This document shows, piece by piece, positions 1 to 11,079 of a DNA stretch of 64,000 nucleotides. Source of the DNA: Hansfordia pulvinata (lineage: Eukaryota; Ascomycota; Sordariomycetes; Xylariales). How positions within the stretch are numbered: position 1 is the first letter of the stretch; the number at the start of each line of letters is the position of its first letter. The notes beneath the pieces were generated by a model that saw nothing but the letters and a program-made list of their open reading frames with translations, made no database searches and had not been told where the DNA came from. A program made the position numbers and the translations under genes. The stretch spans positions 558,001 through 622,000 of the forward strand of contig BJKQ01000005.1 of assembly GCA_006538405.1 (NCBI GenBank), read 5' to 3'.

Positions 1-131
1 TCCGTTTCTTCGGGAGCAATGAGGTCCGGGTCATACTGGTAATCGGGCTCGCCGCCGTCGTCCTCGGGGTTCCAGTAGGGCTTGTGGGAGGGCCCGCCGC
101 AGATGGCGCAGTGCAGGTCGTAGCCGCCCAT
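1..131 (-). CDS. 5' end of unrecognised protein with N-terminal Cys-pair motif (partial)
   Basis: The minus strand is open from an ATG at 131-129 to the left edge, giving 43 codons that begin MGGYDLHCAICGGPSHKPYW and continue acidic and Tyr/Pro-rich. Codons end almost only in C or G, as in the other genes here. The start MGGYD followed by CxxC resembles the N-terminus of a broad group of fungal hypothetical proteins, many with an F-box further on; that link is from memory of the family and the F-box lies outside the window. The Cys pair could bind metal. No function can be assigned from this piece. Confidence 0.7.
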   Translation of the reverse strand, partial: MGGYDLHCAICGGPSHKPYWNPEDDGGEPDYQYDPDLIAPEET

Positions 132-2594
132 GTTTAGGTAGGTATTTGTTAGTCCGGTCGGCGCGGCCTGCTTGCCAGGTACCCAAGTATTCCACCCTTT
201 GGGGAGGACGGGGGCGATTAGAGAGGCGGGTGTGTGTAGATGTGATAGTGGCTGCTTTCCCTGACTTGCTGGCTGGTGTCGTTTCCCTCGTCTTTGTTGT
301 TTGTGGTGTGGTGTCTCTGCGGGGTCGGATTGCGATGGTCCAAGGGAGCCGATGCCTTGGTCCGAGAGAGGGAGTGGTGGTGGTGGTCTTGCGTTTCCTC
401 CTTTTGACTGCTCGTCTCCTTGAGTGGTTCCCGACGAGCCGGGACCACGCGCGCTGTCCAGGTTGTTATAATTCCTCCTCGTACCTTCTACGGGACGGGC
501 GAACGAGCGAGCGAACGGACGATGCGCCGCGCCTGCCTGACCTGCGGCTTGGCGGCGGGGATGACATCACGGGCGGAGGCGTGAGCTGAATACCTCAGCT
601 GGCAGGCATTGCACTCATCAGGTACGAGTACCTGAAAAGTTGACAAAACCCGGGCCATGATTCTGTTGGTCAGCCAGCCATCGATGGGTGGATGTCTGGC
701 GCTGCTCAGATCCCTCCCCCGCTCTGAAGACGAGATGGATAAATGGGACGGCGTTGATGTCCTTTGTTCACCCCGCGACACAGACAGCGGGCAGGAACGC
801 GTGAAGTCTGGACAGAAGCTGCCTGTTCGCCCCGTGCATTGAGCAGCGTGCGTACACCGGCAGAGTTCCCTCAGCTGGGGGCCGGGGGCCGCTGCTGCCT
901 GGCCTTGCCTGGCCTCTGGGTCGTTTTGCAGGGGCGCGGGCGCGTGAATGTCTACATCCACCCACGGATGTACTGCAGTCGAGTGTAGGTAGGTACCTAC
1001 CTACTGTGCTGTGCTCCGTACCTGCACCGCCCTGGGCCCAATCAGCACTGCCGCCTTCCAATGCCTGTGCTAGCTGGAAACACCCCCGCGGACCCCTCGT
1101 TCAGCCACCTGAGTGCCGCCCGCACTCCAGCTGTTATTCCCGGGGTCCGCGGGCGCGATGCAGGCCAACATTCACCTCAGATAAGGCGGGCTACCTGGCT
1201 GGTGCACACACTCAGGTGGACGTGGACGTCGGTCTCCAGGAAGAAGATAGTTGAAGATGTGGCAGAAAGGTAGCGCCCCCCGCGCGCGTGACATCAGAGC
1301 AAGGGGGCGTTTTGGGAGACGACGAGCCGTCAGGTGGGAAGAGCGCGGCTTTGTAGTGGGCAACGTAACGCTCTATCAGTGGGAGCATGTGGGCACTCAC
1401 ACCGCACATATGTCTTTAGATGGATGTCTTGTGCTCTATCGCGGGCAGCGAGGCCATCGTCGTCTCCGTGTTCAGAGACAGTTGCGAAGTATAGAGCCAT
1501 GTGTGGCAGGCTGCGAACCGAACAGCATCTATCTCCCCAACCGAATGCAACACGTTTTGAACGAACGCATCATTGTGACAGCCAAGCGCGAGCCGTCGCT
1601 TCAGCATGGTTATGCCCCCCCCCCCGTGTCGCATCCCCAGGGTCCGGGCCCTGGCACGATGGGAGACCAAAAAAAAAAAGGGCACGTCGGGAACCCGATC
1701 GGGATCCTTTGGCGGGACTCCAGTTGAAGGTGGGGGGCTGCGAATGGAATCAACAAGAAAGCTTGCACCGCCTCGACGGGATTCATGCTCAAGCCTCGTG
1801 TTCGACGAGAATGTGTTGGGAAGAAACAGAAATCCCGTGTTGATAGATCAGGGGAAAATGCCGATTGCCACTCATCGGGATGGGGAAAGCAGGGAAAGAA
1901 ATGGAAGAAAGACTCTGTCAAGCCCGGACTTGTTGTGGATTGGGTATGCTCTGTGACGGCCGGTCAATCTATCGGTTTCGTCTGCGCCCCGGAATACTTG
2001 ACCCATACGAGTGGTGCGTGCCTGGGTGCGGCCGGCCTTGTCCCTCCCACCAGCGAGACCCCAATCCCGGATCCGACGCCGGTGCGTGCGGCCGGGCGCC
2101 GGGGTTTCCCTGTGGCCGGTGGTGGGTTTGGAAATCAAAGTCGAGGTTCCCGCCTGTCAAGATGGACAGACAGACTGATCAGATCCACGGGCCAGGGCGG
2201 TCGGCCAGCCATGGCAACGACCCTGAACAAATAGACTGCTTCTTCCCGTAGATCGCTTCAAACCTTGAAATACATACCTCATTAGGTAGGGGTATATCCG
2301 TTGGTACCTACGTCAGGCATGCACCGCGGACGCGAATCTGGTACGATTCAGACTGCAAGCGGGCCCGCCCGCACGCCCCGGAAGCCCGCAATGCCCGCTC
2401 TCGAAAGAAGACGGCGAGAGAGCCGGAAAGAAAGGCAAAGACAGATCTACTCGGAAGATGGACGACCCTTGGCGGACGGGGCGTCGACGCGTGTCGCATG
2501 ACCCGGCCGGCCATCCCTACCTACATGGAGTGATCCGGGTCCTGCGGCGCCGAGGCTGGTCCGGGCTGAGTCGATAGCCGCGAGGCTGCGAGGC

Positions 2595-2654
2595 GAGACG
2601 AGACGAGACGAGACGAGACGAGACGAGACGAGACGAGACGAGACGAGACGAGAC
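2595..2654. repeat. (GAGAC)n pentanucleotide array
   Basis: About 12 near-perfect tandem GAGAC units are directly visible. They decay at the 3' end into GACAAGATGAGACAAG. On the other strand the array would encode an Arg-Leu-Val-Ser repeat, but nothing suggests it is translated. Confidence 0.95.
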
Positions 2655-2951
2655 AAGATGAGACAAGCAGCTGGGAAAGAGACATGCACGCAGGTAGAGG
2701 CAGGGACACGTCAATTAGATCTACCGACCTACACCTCTTAACTGTGACAAGAGGGTCCACGGGTGGGAAAGCAGGCGTTTTGGCTTTGCGTTGTGTGCGT
2801 GCGTGCGTGCGGCACCGCAAATCCCCATGCGGAGCCTCATGGTCGCGAAGCTGCCATCGTATTAATCAATAATAAGTGGCACCGGCAGTTTTGATTTCTC
2901 CATCCTTGGTCTTGCTTATTTTTTTTTTTTCCTGTCTTTAGAGTTTCGGAT

Positions 2952-2970
2952 GGGGGGGGGGGGGGGGGGG
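2952..2970. repeat. Poly-G run of 19
   Basis: Nineteen consecutive G. Runs of this length are often miscounted in assemblies, so the exact length should not be trusted. Confidence 0.95.
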
Positions 2971-3952
2971 AGGAAGGGCTGACCGACCCGGCGGTGCGGG
3001 TGCGGATGCGTGTAGTAATAAAGTGCGGCTTCACGACGTCCGTCCCCGGGGTGGACCCCTGCGCGCCCTGCGTCCCAGCTCACCCCGGCCAACCTGTGCG
3101 AATGCAGGGCTCGGGGCGGATAGATATTCCGGAACAAGGCAAGCAGACGTATGGCAGAGCAGGGCAAGGTACCTGGGACCTTTTCTGCTTTCTCAGAAGC
3201 CCTGCGCGTTCCTTACGTGTCTGTCATCAGCCAGCGAGCCCATCAGTACGCGTAGTGGTGTACTCGTAGCGAACCATTATTATCAATTATCAAGGTGTCG
3301 TTATCGTGGTCATCTTTGTAATCGAGGGGGCACCTCGCCATTAGTAAAGTGAGAGAAAGCCCGGGTCTCGGGCGCTCGGGCGGCACCTCGGCATTCGGGC
3401 TTACGAGATTGGGTGCGTGCGGAGTTCTCGGTGAAGTGTATCATCTTCGAGAGCCCGCCCGCCTGTGCTGTCCGTTCGAGTAGGTATGATGACTCTTGAT
3501 CCCACACAGGGCTTGCGGGCGCGGGCGCGGGCGGAGCCCGGGGATTTATTACTCGTCATGTATCGGTCTACTCAGGTGTTCAGCGATCAGGTGAGGCGCC
3601 AGGCCTTTCCTGGTCCGCTCTAGCAATATGCAAGGTACGCGTATCTTAGGTACAGAAAGGTACCCGTACATCCCGCTGCACCCGGGAGGGAGAAAGAGAG
3701 AGTTTCGCCCCTCTAACCAGGAGGGCACGAAGCGGCGGTAAACTGGCGTTAAAGCCGGGCCCCCCCATTTCTGGGATCCGCAGTTTCTGGAAGACCCTCG
3801 CGGACAGAAGACGCGAAGACGAGTACTCGTGCTCGCATTACCAGTTCTGGCTCTATAGAAAACTTCAGGGATGACGACGCCTCGTGCGAATCGGTCGGAG
3901 CACGGAAGCGCGGCCGGGCCGGACAGTCGGCGGGTGGATGCATCGTGTGTCA

Positions 3953-3970
3953 GGTACTCGTACGAGTACC
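3953..3970. repeat. Perfect 18-bp palindrome
   Basis: GGTACTCGTACGAGTACC equals its own reverse complement. It is two head-to-head copies of the dispersed 8-mer TACTCGTA, flanked by GGTACC-type ends. It could be a dimeric DNA-binding site or a fold-back element; no function is shown. Confidence 0.9.
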
Positions 3971-4784
3971 CTTTGATCGTGGGTGTACCTTGAGGCACGA
4001 GCACTCGTAATCGTGTGCTGTCCGTGCGGCTCATCCTACGAGCTACGATGCATCGGGCCCCTCCCGGCTCACTGCCGGGCTGTGCCGGTCACCATGTGTC
4101 GCGGCCGTGGTCACGAGGACGGAGATAGGCGGGTGCCTCGCCGGCGCCGGCGTCTTGGTCAGTTCTCAAGTGTCATGGCTGCTGCTGCCGCCACCACTCC
4201 CATGCTGTGCTCCGGTACTCGGACACGCCGTGATACATGTGGCACGGTCGGTCGCCGAGGGGCCCCGGCATCATGTGACGATGTGGCGAAGAACGATTGA
4301 AAAATAAAAAAAAGAGTCAAGATGAGTCCCTGCACGCCTGCCTCACTTGACAGACTCTGCACGAGTTGTCCAAACAGCCGGCGACACTGATGGCTCATCA
4401 GTCATCAGTCACTCACTCACTCCGTCACTCGCTCATCGCTCCCACGCGGCAGCCCGGAATCCGTGCCCGCCATCCACACCCGAATCCCACTCGGTCCACC
4501 AACACGACCAGCCAGCCCATGGAGCCGCAGAGCACCGATCAGCCCTGCTCCGGGTCTCAGCCGGCATCGTGCGGCCCTGCCGATCGTCGGTTGTGTCTTT
4601 TGCCTTCTGCCTGTTCGCCTGTGCTGTTTCGTACCTGGCCACCACCCCGAGCACGAACCCTTCGTAGTTCCCCCCCGGTCGCCGCCCCGGTCGCCATCGC
4701 CGCCTCTGAGATGGGGTTTCGTGTCTGTATCTCTTTCGCCCGTCGTCCTCCTTTTTGTGTCTGTACCCGTGTCCGGGCGACAGA

Positions 4785-4788
<4 letters not shown>

Positions 4789-4853
<65 letters not shown>
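4789..4853. repeat. Compound (GA)n(GT)n microsatellite
   Basis: About 15 GA units are followed directly by about 17 GT units, giving an uninterrupted purine tract joined to an alternating purine-pyrimidine tract. Confidence 0.95.
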
Positions 4854-4857
<4 letters not shown>

Positions 4858-6416
4858 CATGTCTCAGTCTGGCACACTTCGTCGCGGCGGACGCACGCGT
4901 GCGTTGGTAATAACCCCACCACGCGGCGGTCGAGACCGCCAGATTGACATCCACGATGACGGAGCAGGTGCAGCTGACAATGGGATTCTACGAGGTGTTA
5001 CGACGGGACGGGACACTCGTGTACGAACATCCCGCCGTCGGGACTGCACGGTGGATAGATACCAGCTACGGGTACCACTCGTAGGTGGTACCTACGGACC
5101 CGGCGCGATGGCTGGGCACACGCACACTCACACACGCCCGCGACACCCCCGTCACCCCGTGTTCGCGTTGGCAGACGGTCCAGGCCACACACTACGGAGT
5201 AGGCTCTGGGGACGTCCCCGCAATTCGGTAAGGGCCAACGCTCCGCTTCGCGATCCGTCGGTGGAGTTGAGCCCAGTGACGAGGATAACATACTCGTAAA
5301 AGAGGACGTGCGGGCGGGCGGGCGTGCGGGTGTGGCAGACGCGGACGCGGACGCGGACGTCGACGTGGACGCAGCCGCGCATGATGATATTAAACTTCAA
5401 GTCCATTGGATCTCGAGTTTCTGCTGCTTCGGTTTTATGGCTACCTAATCTTGCCATGTTGTCTGAAATGTATCTGATGACATGAAAACCTTCCGACACA
5501 CGTACAACCAACACGACATGCATTCATGTAGATAAGGGCTGTCTGTACTCATGGGCATCCATTCCAATGTCGTCCATGTCGGGTCGTAGCTCTACGAGTA
5601 GAAGAGAATAGGGGGGATACATCTCATTGCCCCCACCCATCCACCTCGTGCAAGGTACCCAAGTACACACCTGCATGCCCATCACACCTTACCCCCTGTA
5701 GTGTGCCTCTCGCTGGGCCTCTCACGCCTCTCTGCAAGCCCCCGGCCCCCCCATCTTCCAGGGATCGGCACTGCCCACGCAGCCCTTAACCCCGACCCGG
5801 CGCAGGGGAGGCGCTGGAGTGGACGGAGGGACGGAGGGAGGCGCTGGAGGGCGCTGGAAGGGGGGGGAAGGGGCCCCGCAGGCCCTGTAGGCCCCCCTCC
5901 CTCGTGGGGCCCTAGCCGGGATCCCATCCTCGGCGCCGAGCTGTAGCGGCCGCCCATTGGCCCGCCGAGGCGCCTGGGCCCTCTGTCGTGCCCGCTAATT
6001 CCGACCTGATCACGATGGTGGGCCGCCGCACGCTGTCTTGTCCATCAAGGCGCCGCCGCCTTGTCACCGTTGCCGTGCTGTGCCGTGCGTTGCGCTGCGT
6101 CGTCGCCCAGAGAGTACTCGTAAGAGCCTCCCGACCCCGACCCCAGGGCCTCCGCCGGCGTCGAAAACTATAAGTCAACCCGATGCCCCCCGCAGAATCC
6201 GGGGAAGTCAACCTCACAGGACAAGAAGACTCACCCTCACCCAGAGAGCCCTGACACTCCTCTATCCAAAGCCTCTCCCCACACCCAACTACAGCACACA
6301 CGACACACGATACAGGCCGGCACCCGCTGCAACCCCTTCATGAATACCTTCTGGCAGTTTACACACCGCACCTCTCAAGACCAGACCTGAACGGCTCTTC
6401 TCCCGCGCCGCCCACA

Positions 6417-6722
6417 ATGGCCTTCCCACGCCTCTCCAACGACAGCAGCCGGAGCTCCGCCTCCGCATCCTCCTCCTCCCCCTCGTCGCCCTCGTCCCTG
6501 TCCTCGTCCTCGTCTCTCGACCTCGACCTGAAGATGATGGAGATGACGGTGCCCATCGCGCCCCGCGAGGACGACTTCAACATGTCCAACAAGTCCTTCA
6601 AGGCCTGGATGCGCTCCCAGTGCCTGCGCGCCAAGCAGCCCTGGAGCCGTGCCCAGCCCCTGCCCACTACGCCGGCCACCACCACCACCACCAAGTCCGC
6701 CATCGCCGCCACTCGTGGCTGA
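6417..6722 (+). CDS. Small Ser-rich hypothetical protein (101 aa)
   Basis: An uninterrupted frame starts at ATG 6417 in a good fungal context (CACAATGG) and ends at TGA 6720-6722. Residues 8-35 are almost pure Ser, with Pro and Ala. Residues 36-85 are more ordinary and carry strong C/G-ending codon bias: DDFNMSNKSFKAWMRSQC is a credible helical segment. The tail is Thr/Ala-rich. No signal peptide or membrane segment is visible and I do not recognise a family. A spliced extension is possible. The call rests on codon bias and start context only, so it remains tentative. Confidence 0.45.
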   Translation: MAFPRLSNDSSRSSASASSSSPSSPSSLSSSSSLDLDLKMMEMTVPIAPREDDFNMSNKSFKAWMRSQCLRAKQPWSRAQPLPTTPATTTTTKSAIAATRG

Positions 6723-8484
6723 AGAGCAAATTGGTTGTTGGCCTCCGAGGTCTCCATCAGGGCGAGGGGAGGCGAGAAATCTCACCCATCACACATGAGA
6801 TTCGGCCCCCCCTCCCCGATCTCTCTCCTTCACTGGGGTCCAAGGTGGCGACCTTGACAGGCATCGGCACACCCGATGCTTGGTTGTCTTTCCTGAGTGA
6901 GCCCGAGAGCACGAGAGACAAGCCACGCCTCACTCGCCTCGCTCGCATGGCCTGACAGTGGCACGGCCGTGGTACTTGCCGCCACCCTCAATCGCCCCCT
7001 CATCCATCATCACGATTGCAATCTTTTTACCCTTCCTTATTTTTTCTTGTGCAATACACTCAGGGGATCCACGGCAACGAAAGAAAAACAAAAACCCATT
7101 TTTCGGATCATCGCGCAGAGGGAACAGCGAAGGAGACGGAAGACGAAAAATTTTTCCTTGCTTTGGGCATCGGAAGGATTCCTCTTCGAGGATCTGGCGC
7201 GCGCCTAATGAACGGACCCCGTCTCCCACCCCAATGCCTGCCCCGGCGGCTTGGGACGGCTTGCCTGTGTTTCTTCCTTCCTTCGCGTTCCGCGCCCTCT
7301 GCGCGAACCAGAAGTGAACGATTACCCGTCTATACCGGCGGGCATCTCAACGAGAGCAGGGACGGCTTGCCGCAGTCGCGAAAGACGCTGAAACAAGCGC
7401 CTGTTCGCTCGGGAGGGCGGGCAAGTCGTGCGCGCACAAGATAGACAGAGAGAGAGAGAGAAAGAGAGAACTAGAGGGACAAAGAGACAGATGGGGGCAT
7501 CCATGCCGCAATCCTGGCTCGTCCATTCGTTCCCATCCGACTGGGGCTCCCGCCACGCAGGCTAGACCAGGCGTCGGCCCCCATCAACTCATGCCTTGAG
7601 ACAGGCACCGAGTCCGTTGGGGGCCAAGGATGGGGATGATGGATGACGCGGACCGCCAAGTGGATCGCTATGCCCTATGATTTACAAGCATTGCTCGGAC
7701 TCGCAGAACGAGATGCTCGAGGGAGTGAGAGGCAACTCTCACTTGCCATGTGCAGAGGAGGAGGGGAGCCAAGCTGAGAAAGCGACGACTCTGGTCCTAT
7801 TTCACTGATACCAAACATCTTAATACTAATTCGAGCTTTTCCGACCATACCACTGTGCCCCGCCCTCCGTTTGTGGCTTACATATCGCTGTCCTGGATCG
7901 TGAACCGTGCTGACGCTATGACATGTCGATGTGCCAACTGGTTGTGACTCTGGGCGTATTAGCTTGCTCTTGTGTACGGCCACCTACTCTACTTTATCAG
8001 CAGGCCACCTCGCCCGCTCCAGTCTTACCAGCCGCTATTGAGGTGGCTACACGGGAGCACGCCGGCGCGTCACATGCCAAAGCGGCCGGCCGTGAGACTG
8101 ATCCCGTCGAGCGGCCTCCCGATTGCTCGGTGCGCAGATGAAACGGGGCGAAGGAACGGTATGCTCGTGAAGAGTTTTCTTTTCTTTTTCATTTGGCTCC
8201 CCTCTTTTCTTCCTTTCTGGTCGTGTCGATGCTTTTTTTTTTTTTTACTCTCTCTTCCTTTCTCTACTCCTTCCCTCTCGTATCGCCATGACGTCCGCCG
8301 CAATCCTTCCAGAGGGCCTAGAACGATGACACGGACATATGCACGCGCACACAGCCGCACACGTACACACACATTATGCCTGCCCACGTACAATGATTAC
8401 CTTACCCACGAAACGACCTGTCGATTCTCGTGGTTTTCGGATCACCTAATCGGATCTGTCAGCAGAGAGACGAATTCCCTTCCT

Positions 8485-8503
8485 CCCCCCCCCCCCCCCC
8501 CCC
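8485..8503. repeat. Poly-C run of 19
   Basis: Nineteen consecutive C; the true length is uncertain for the same reason as other homopolymers in this window. Confidence 0.95.
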
Positions 8504-9475
8504 ACCGATTCCCCGCCTTTGGCTCCAATCAGGGGTCTTTGCCGGCCTTGTCTCTTCCCCGCCGCCTTACGCTGCAGAGTAATCGAAAAAAGGAAGAGAG
8601 AGAGAGGGAGAGAAACTGCAATGAAACCCCAACAGAGCGCCGGCACGCCGTTCCGAGGCCGAGGCGGGCAGACGGGCGGGCAGGTATAGGTAGGCAGGCA
8701 GGCATTGACGTTACGAGTTGTTACTCGCCACGACCCCGATCTTGAGATCCGTTAGGTACTCAGATCGATCATGTCATGTCATGTACTGTCCTGTCCTGCC
8801 CTTCCCTGCCCTGCTTCCCCCTATACCAACCCCACCGCGCGCCGCGCGCTCCGGAGTCCGTCCGGCCTGGGCCTTGGGGTCCCATCGCGTCGCCTTGACC
8901 CCTCTCCCTTTCCTGGTTGATCTCTCGGCGTTTGACGTCTCACGTCTGACGTACTTTTCCTGCAAACAAAAAGGGGGGAGGGGGCAGAGAGATAACGACG
9001 AGAAGTGAGGCAATTCACTAGCACACCCATTCATTCATTCCCCCTTTGGTTCAAGCCCGTCTCCTCAATCGCCGCCACCACCACCCTCACTCCCGGGGAT
9101 TCTGATCCGAATACCTAAGGGAGGGTGCGGCTTGCAAGGCTAACAACCGCGTAAGAAAGGTCGGCAAGCAGACGCACTGATAAGACGGCTCCCCCGGCTA
9201 CCCTGCCTTGCCCGTCATCTTACCTACATACCGTAGGTATCTAAAGTACCACCCACACACCCGGTCCTGGATCATAGATCGTCCACACCCACCCCATTGT
9301 CGAGGATCCTGCCTCTCTCCCCGCCGCCGCCATCGGACGGGCGGAAAAAAAGGGCGCCGTGCCGTGGAAAGACATCCTTGAAAACCCCATCTCGATTGTT
9401 CTCGGCCCTTGGCGCCCAGAGGGGGGGGGGCGTACTCGTAGCTGGGCCTTGTCTCTATTAGACGCGCGCTTGTGC

Positions 9476-9476
<1 letters not shown>

Positions 9477-9517
<41 letters not shown>

Positions 9518-9628
9518 CCCGCGCCCGCAGGCGCTGCCCTGAACTTAACAGGTAGGTGTGTGACTAAAAACCAGGTCTTTGGAGAAAACATCCCCTCCTC
9601 CCCGCGGCGGGGTGAGCTCGTCGCGTGG

Positions 9629-9664
<36 letters not shown>
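9477..9664. repeat. Inverted microsatellite pair (TG)20 ... (CA)17
   Basis: A (TG)20 tract at 9477-9516 and a (CA)17 tract at 9630-9664 lie about 113 bp apart on the same strand, so each is the reverse complement of the other. A transcript across them could fold into a long GU/CA stem with a roughly 113-nt loop. Confidence 0.9.
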
Positions 9665-9666
<2 letters not shown>

Positions 9667-10445
9667 ACACCATTGACACGCTTGCCAAACTTACCTATGC
9701 TTGACCCTACCTGAAGGGGGTAGGGAAAGGCGAGAAACCTCCACCCTTAGGTAGGCGTAGCTTATTTGTCCCACCATACTTCCCCTCCCCCAGAGGCTGG
9801 ATTAATACAGGACGAGAGCTCATGACGTCTCCATGACCCCAACAGCAACAACAACAACACCCTCAGCTGCTGCCCCCTCCTGCCTTTCACCCAAGCCCAA
9901 GAAGGGACGGGGGAGGGTAGGGAGCCGCGTCTGTACATGTCCACGTCGCCGGCCTAGGATAAGAGCCTTGTTTTCTCTGGGGGGCGATCATAGATTGGCA
10001 GCAAGGTTGTGAGCTGGTGGGCACGAGGTCGGAAATAAACTCAAGCCCGCCAGGACTCTGAATTTCAGGGAGGGGGAGGTGGCGCACCAGTTCGCCATGT
10101 AGGTTCCGCCAGCTCGACTACCCGGATCTAAAAGAGCTTCTATGTTGAGAGAACGGGGGTTTATTTATGTGGTCTGCACCTCCTGCCAACCAAGAATTCA
10201 CCGGTCACTTCCCATGCTCACATGGAACAGCAGATCACATACCAGAACGATACCCAGTAGCCCGCCCCAGGTCAAGAGAAACTCCAACCGCGCGTAGAAA
10301 CACCAAGAGGCCGGAACCAAGGTATACGAATACCTAACCCCCCGCGTTAACTCGACACTCGCGACTCAACTCTTCCCCCTCCCCCCAGTAAAACCACCTC
10401 CCAACCCATCGACCGACCGACCGACGCGACAAAGAACACCACACC

Positions 10446-10834
10446 ATGCCATCGCGCGAGCACGGTATCACCGACTCGGCCGCCGCCGCCGAGCACCAGT
10501 TCATCCACCGCGCCGAGCACGAGCAGCACGAGCACGACGCCGCCGCCCGCCGCGGCATCACTGACGACGCCGCCCGCGCAGAATACGACCTGATACACGG
10601 CGCCGAGGAGCGCCAGGAGGTAAGGGTCTCGCGCGCCCCCCCCCCGTTCCGTCCCTCTCCGCTACACCTGGCTTGAGAATGAAAACAAAAACCTCGGGAT
10701 GAGTACTTGCGGGAGTGTATCCCTTGGGCCCCTCAACTGACCCGATGACCGGGCGGGAAATACAGAAGAGCGGCGGCGGGCCGGGCCAGAAGATCAAGCA
10801 AACGCTCGAGAAAATGGTTCCCGGGAAGCACTGA
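10446..10834 (+). CDS. Small hydrophilic protein with internal duplication (80 aa)
   Basis: Two exons, 10446-10619 and 10766-10834, joined in phase 0. The donor is GTAAGG, the branch-like element CAACTGAC lies about 27 nt before the acceptor, and the acceptor is TACAG. The product is 80 residues. Residues 7-25 and 37-55 are a degenerate duplication: both halves read GITD, then Ala-rich, then AE-x-(Q/D)-(F/L)-IH-x-AE. The basic tail is KIKQTLEKMVPGKH. It is very rich in Ala, Glu and His, without signal peptide or membrane segment. The composition recalls small stress-related, intrinsically disordered fungal proteins, but that is inference. The splice junction restoring a clean frame and stop is the strongest evidence that it is real. 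It converges with the transporter gene at 11080. Confidence 0.72.
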
Positions 10835-11079
10835 GCTGTTGAGAGCCTTGACTTGCGATCACTTTGGTCCCATCTCATTTGGCACCGGAGAAAAGTAACA
10901 AGCCCTGCGCGAGGCGCGAGTATCTTGAATCCTATACGCACGCTATGTAAAACATGCCCTGTTCTCAAGTTTGACCGCTGATTGTAGTTGCCTGCGTGCC
11001 TTGCCGCCGCTGCGTAGTCACCGATGTTATCCCTGGAACTGAAAGATTTCGGAAAGTCGACCAGAATTCTGCCGAGTGT

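Larger units (their letters stand above)
132..6416. other. Gene-poor intergenic region
   Basis: I see no gene with convincing codon bias or splice structure in these 6.3 kb. Candidate reading frames are short, overlap on both strands and are rich in Arg, Ser and Pro. The stretch holds microsatellites (AGACG array, poly-G, GA/GT tract, poly-C near 1615-1625), several copies of the dispersed 8-mer TACTCGTA, and many TAGGTAGG/GGTACCTACC motifs. It must contain the promoter of the gene leaving the left edge and that of the small gene at 6417. Confidence 0.7.
6723..10445. other. Intergenic region without supported gene
   Basis: Frames here are short, lack consistent codon bias and overlap on both strands. 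Visible structure is limited to simple sequence: a CT/GA tract near 7446-7472, poly-T near 8230-8246, a 19-base poly-C, an inverted pair of TG and CA tracts, and one copy of TACTCGTA at 9433-9440. Confidence 0.65.

Noticed and set aside
4417..5299. Long frames across the GA/GT microsatellite
   Set aside because: The length comes from the stop-free dinucleotide repeat, and all six frames are open there.
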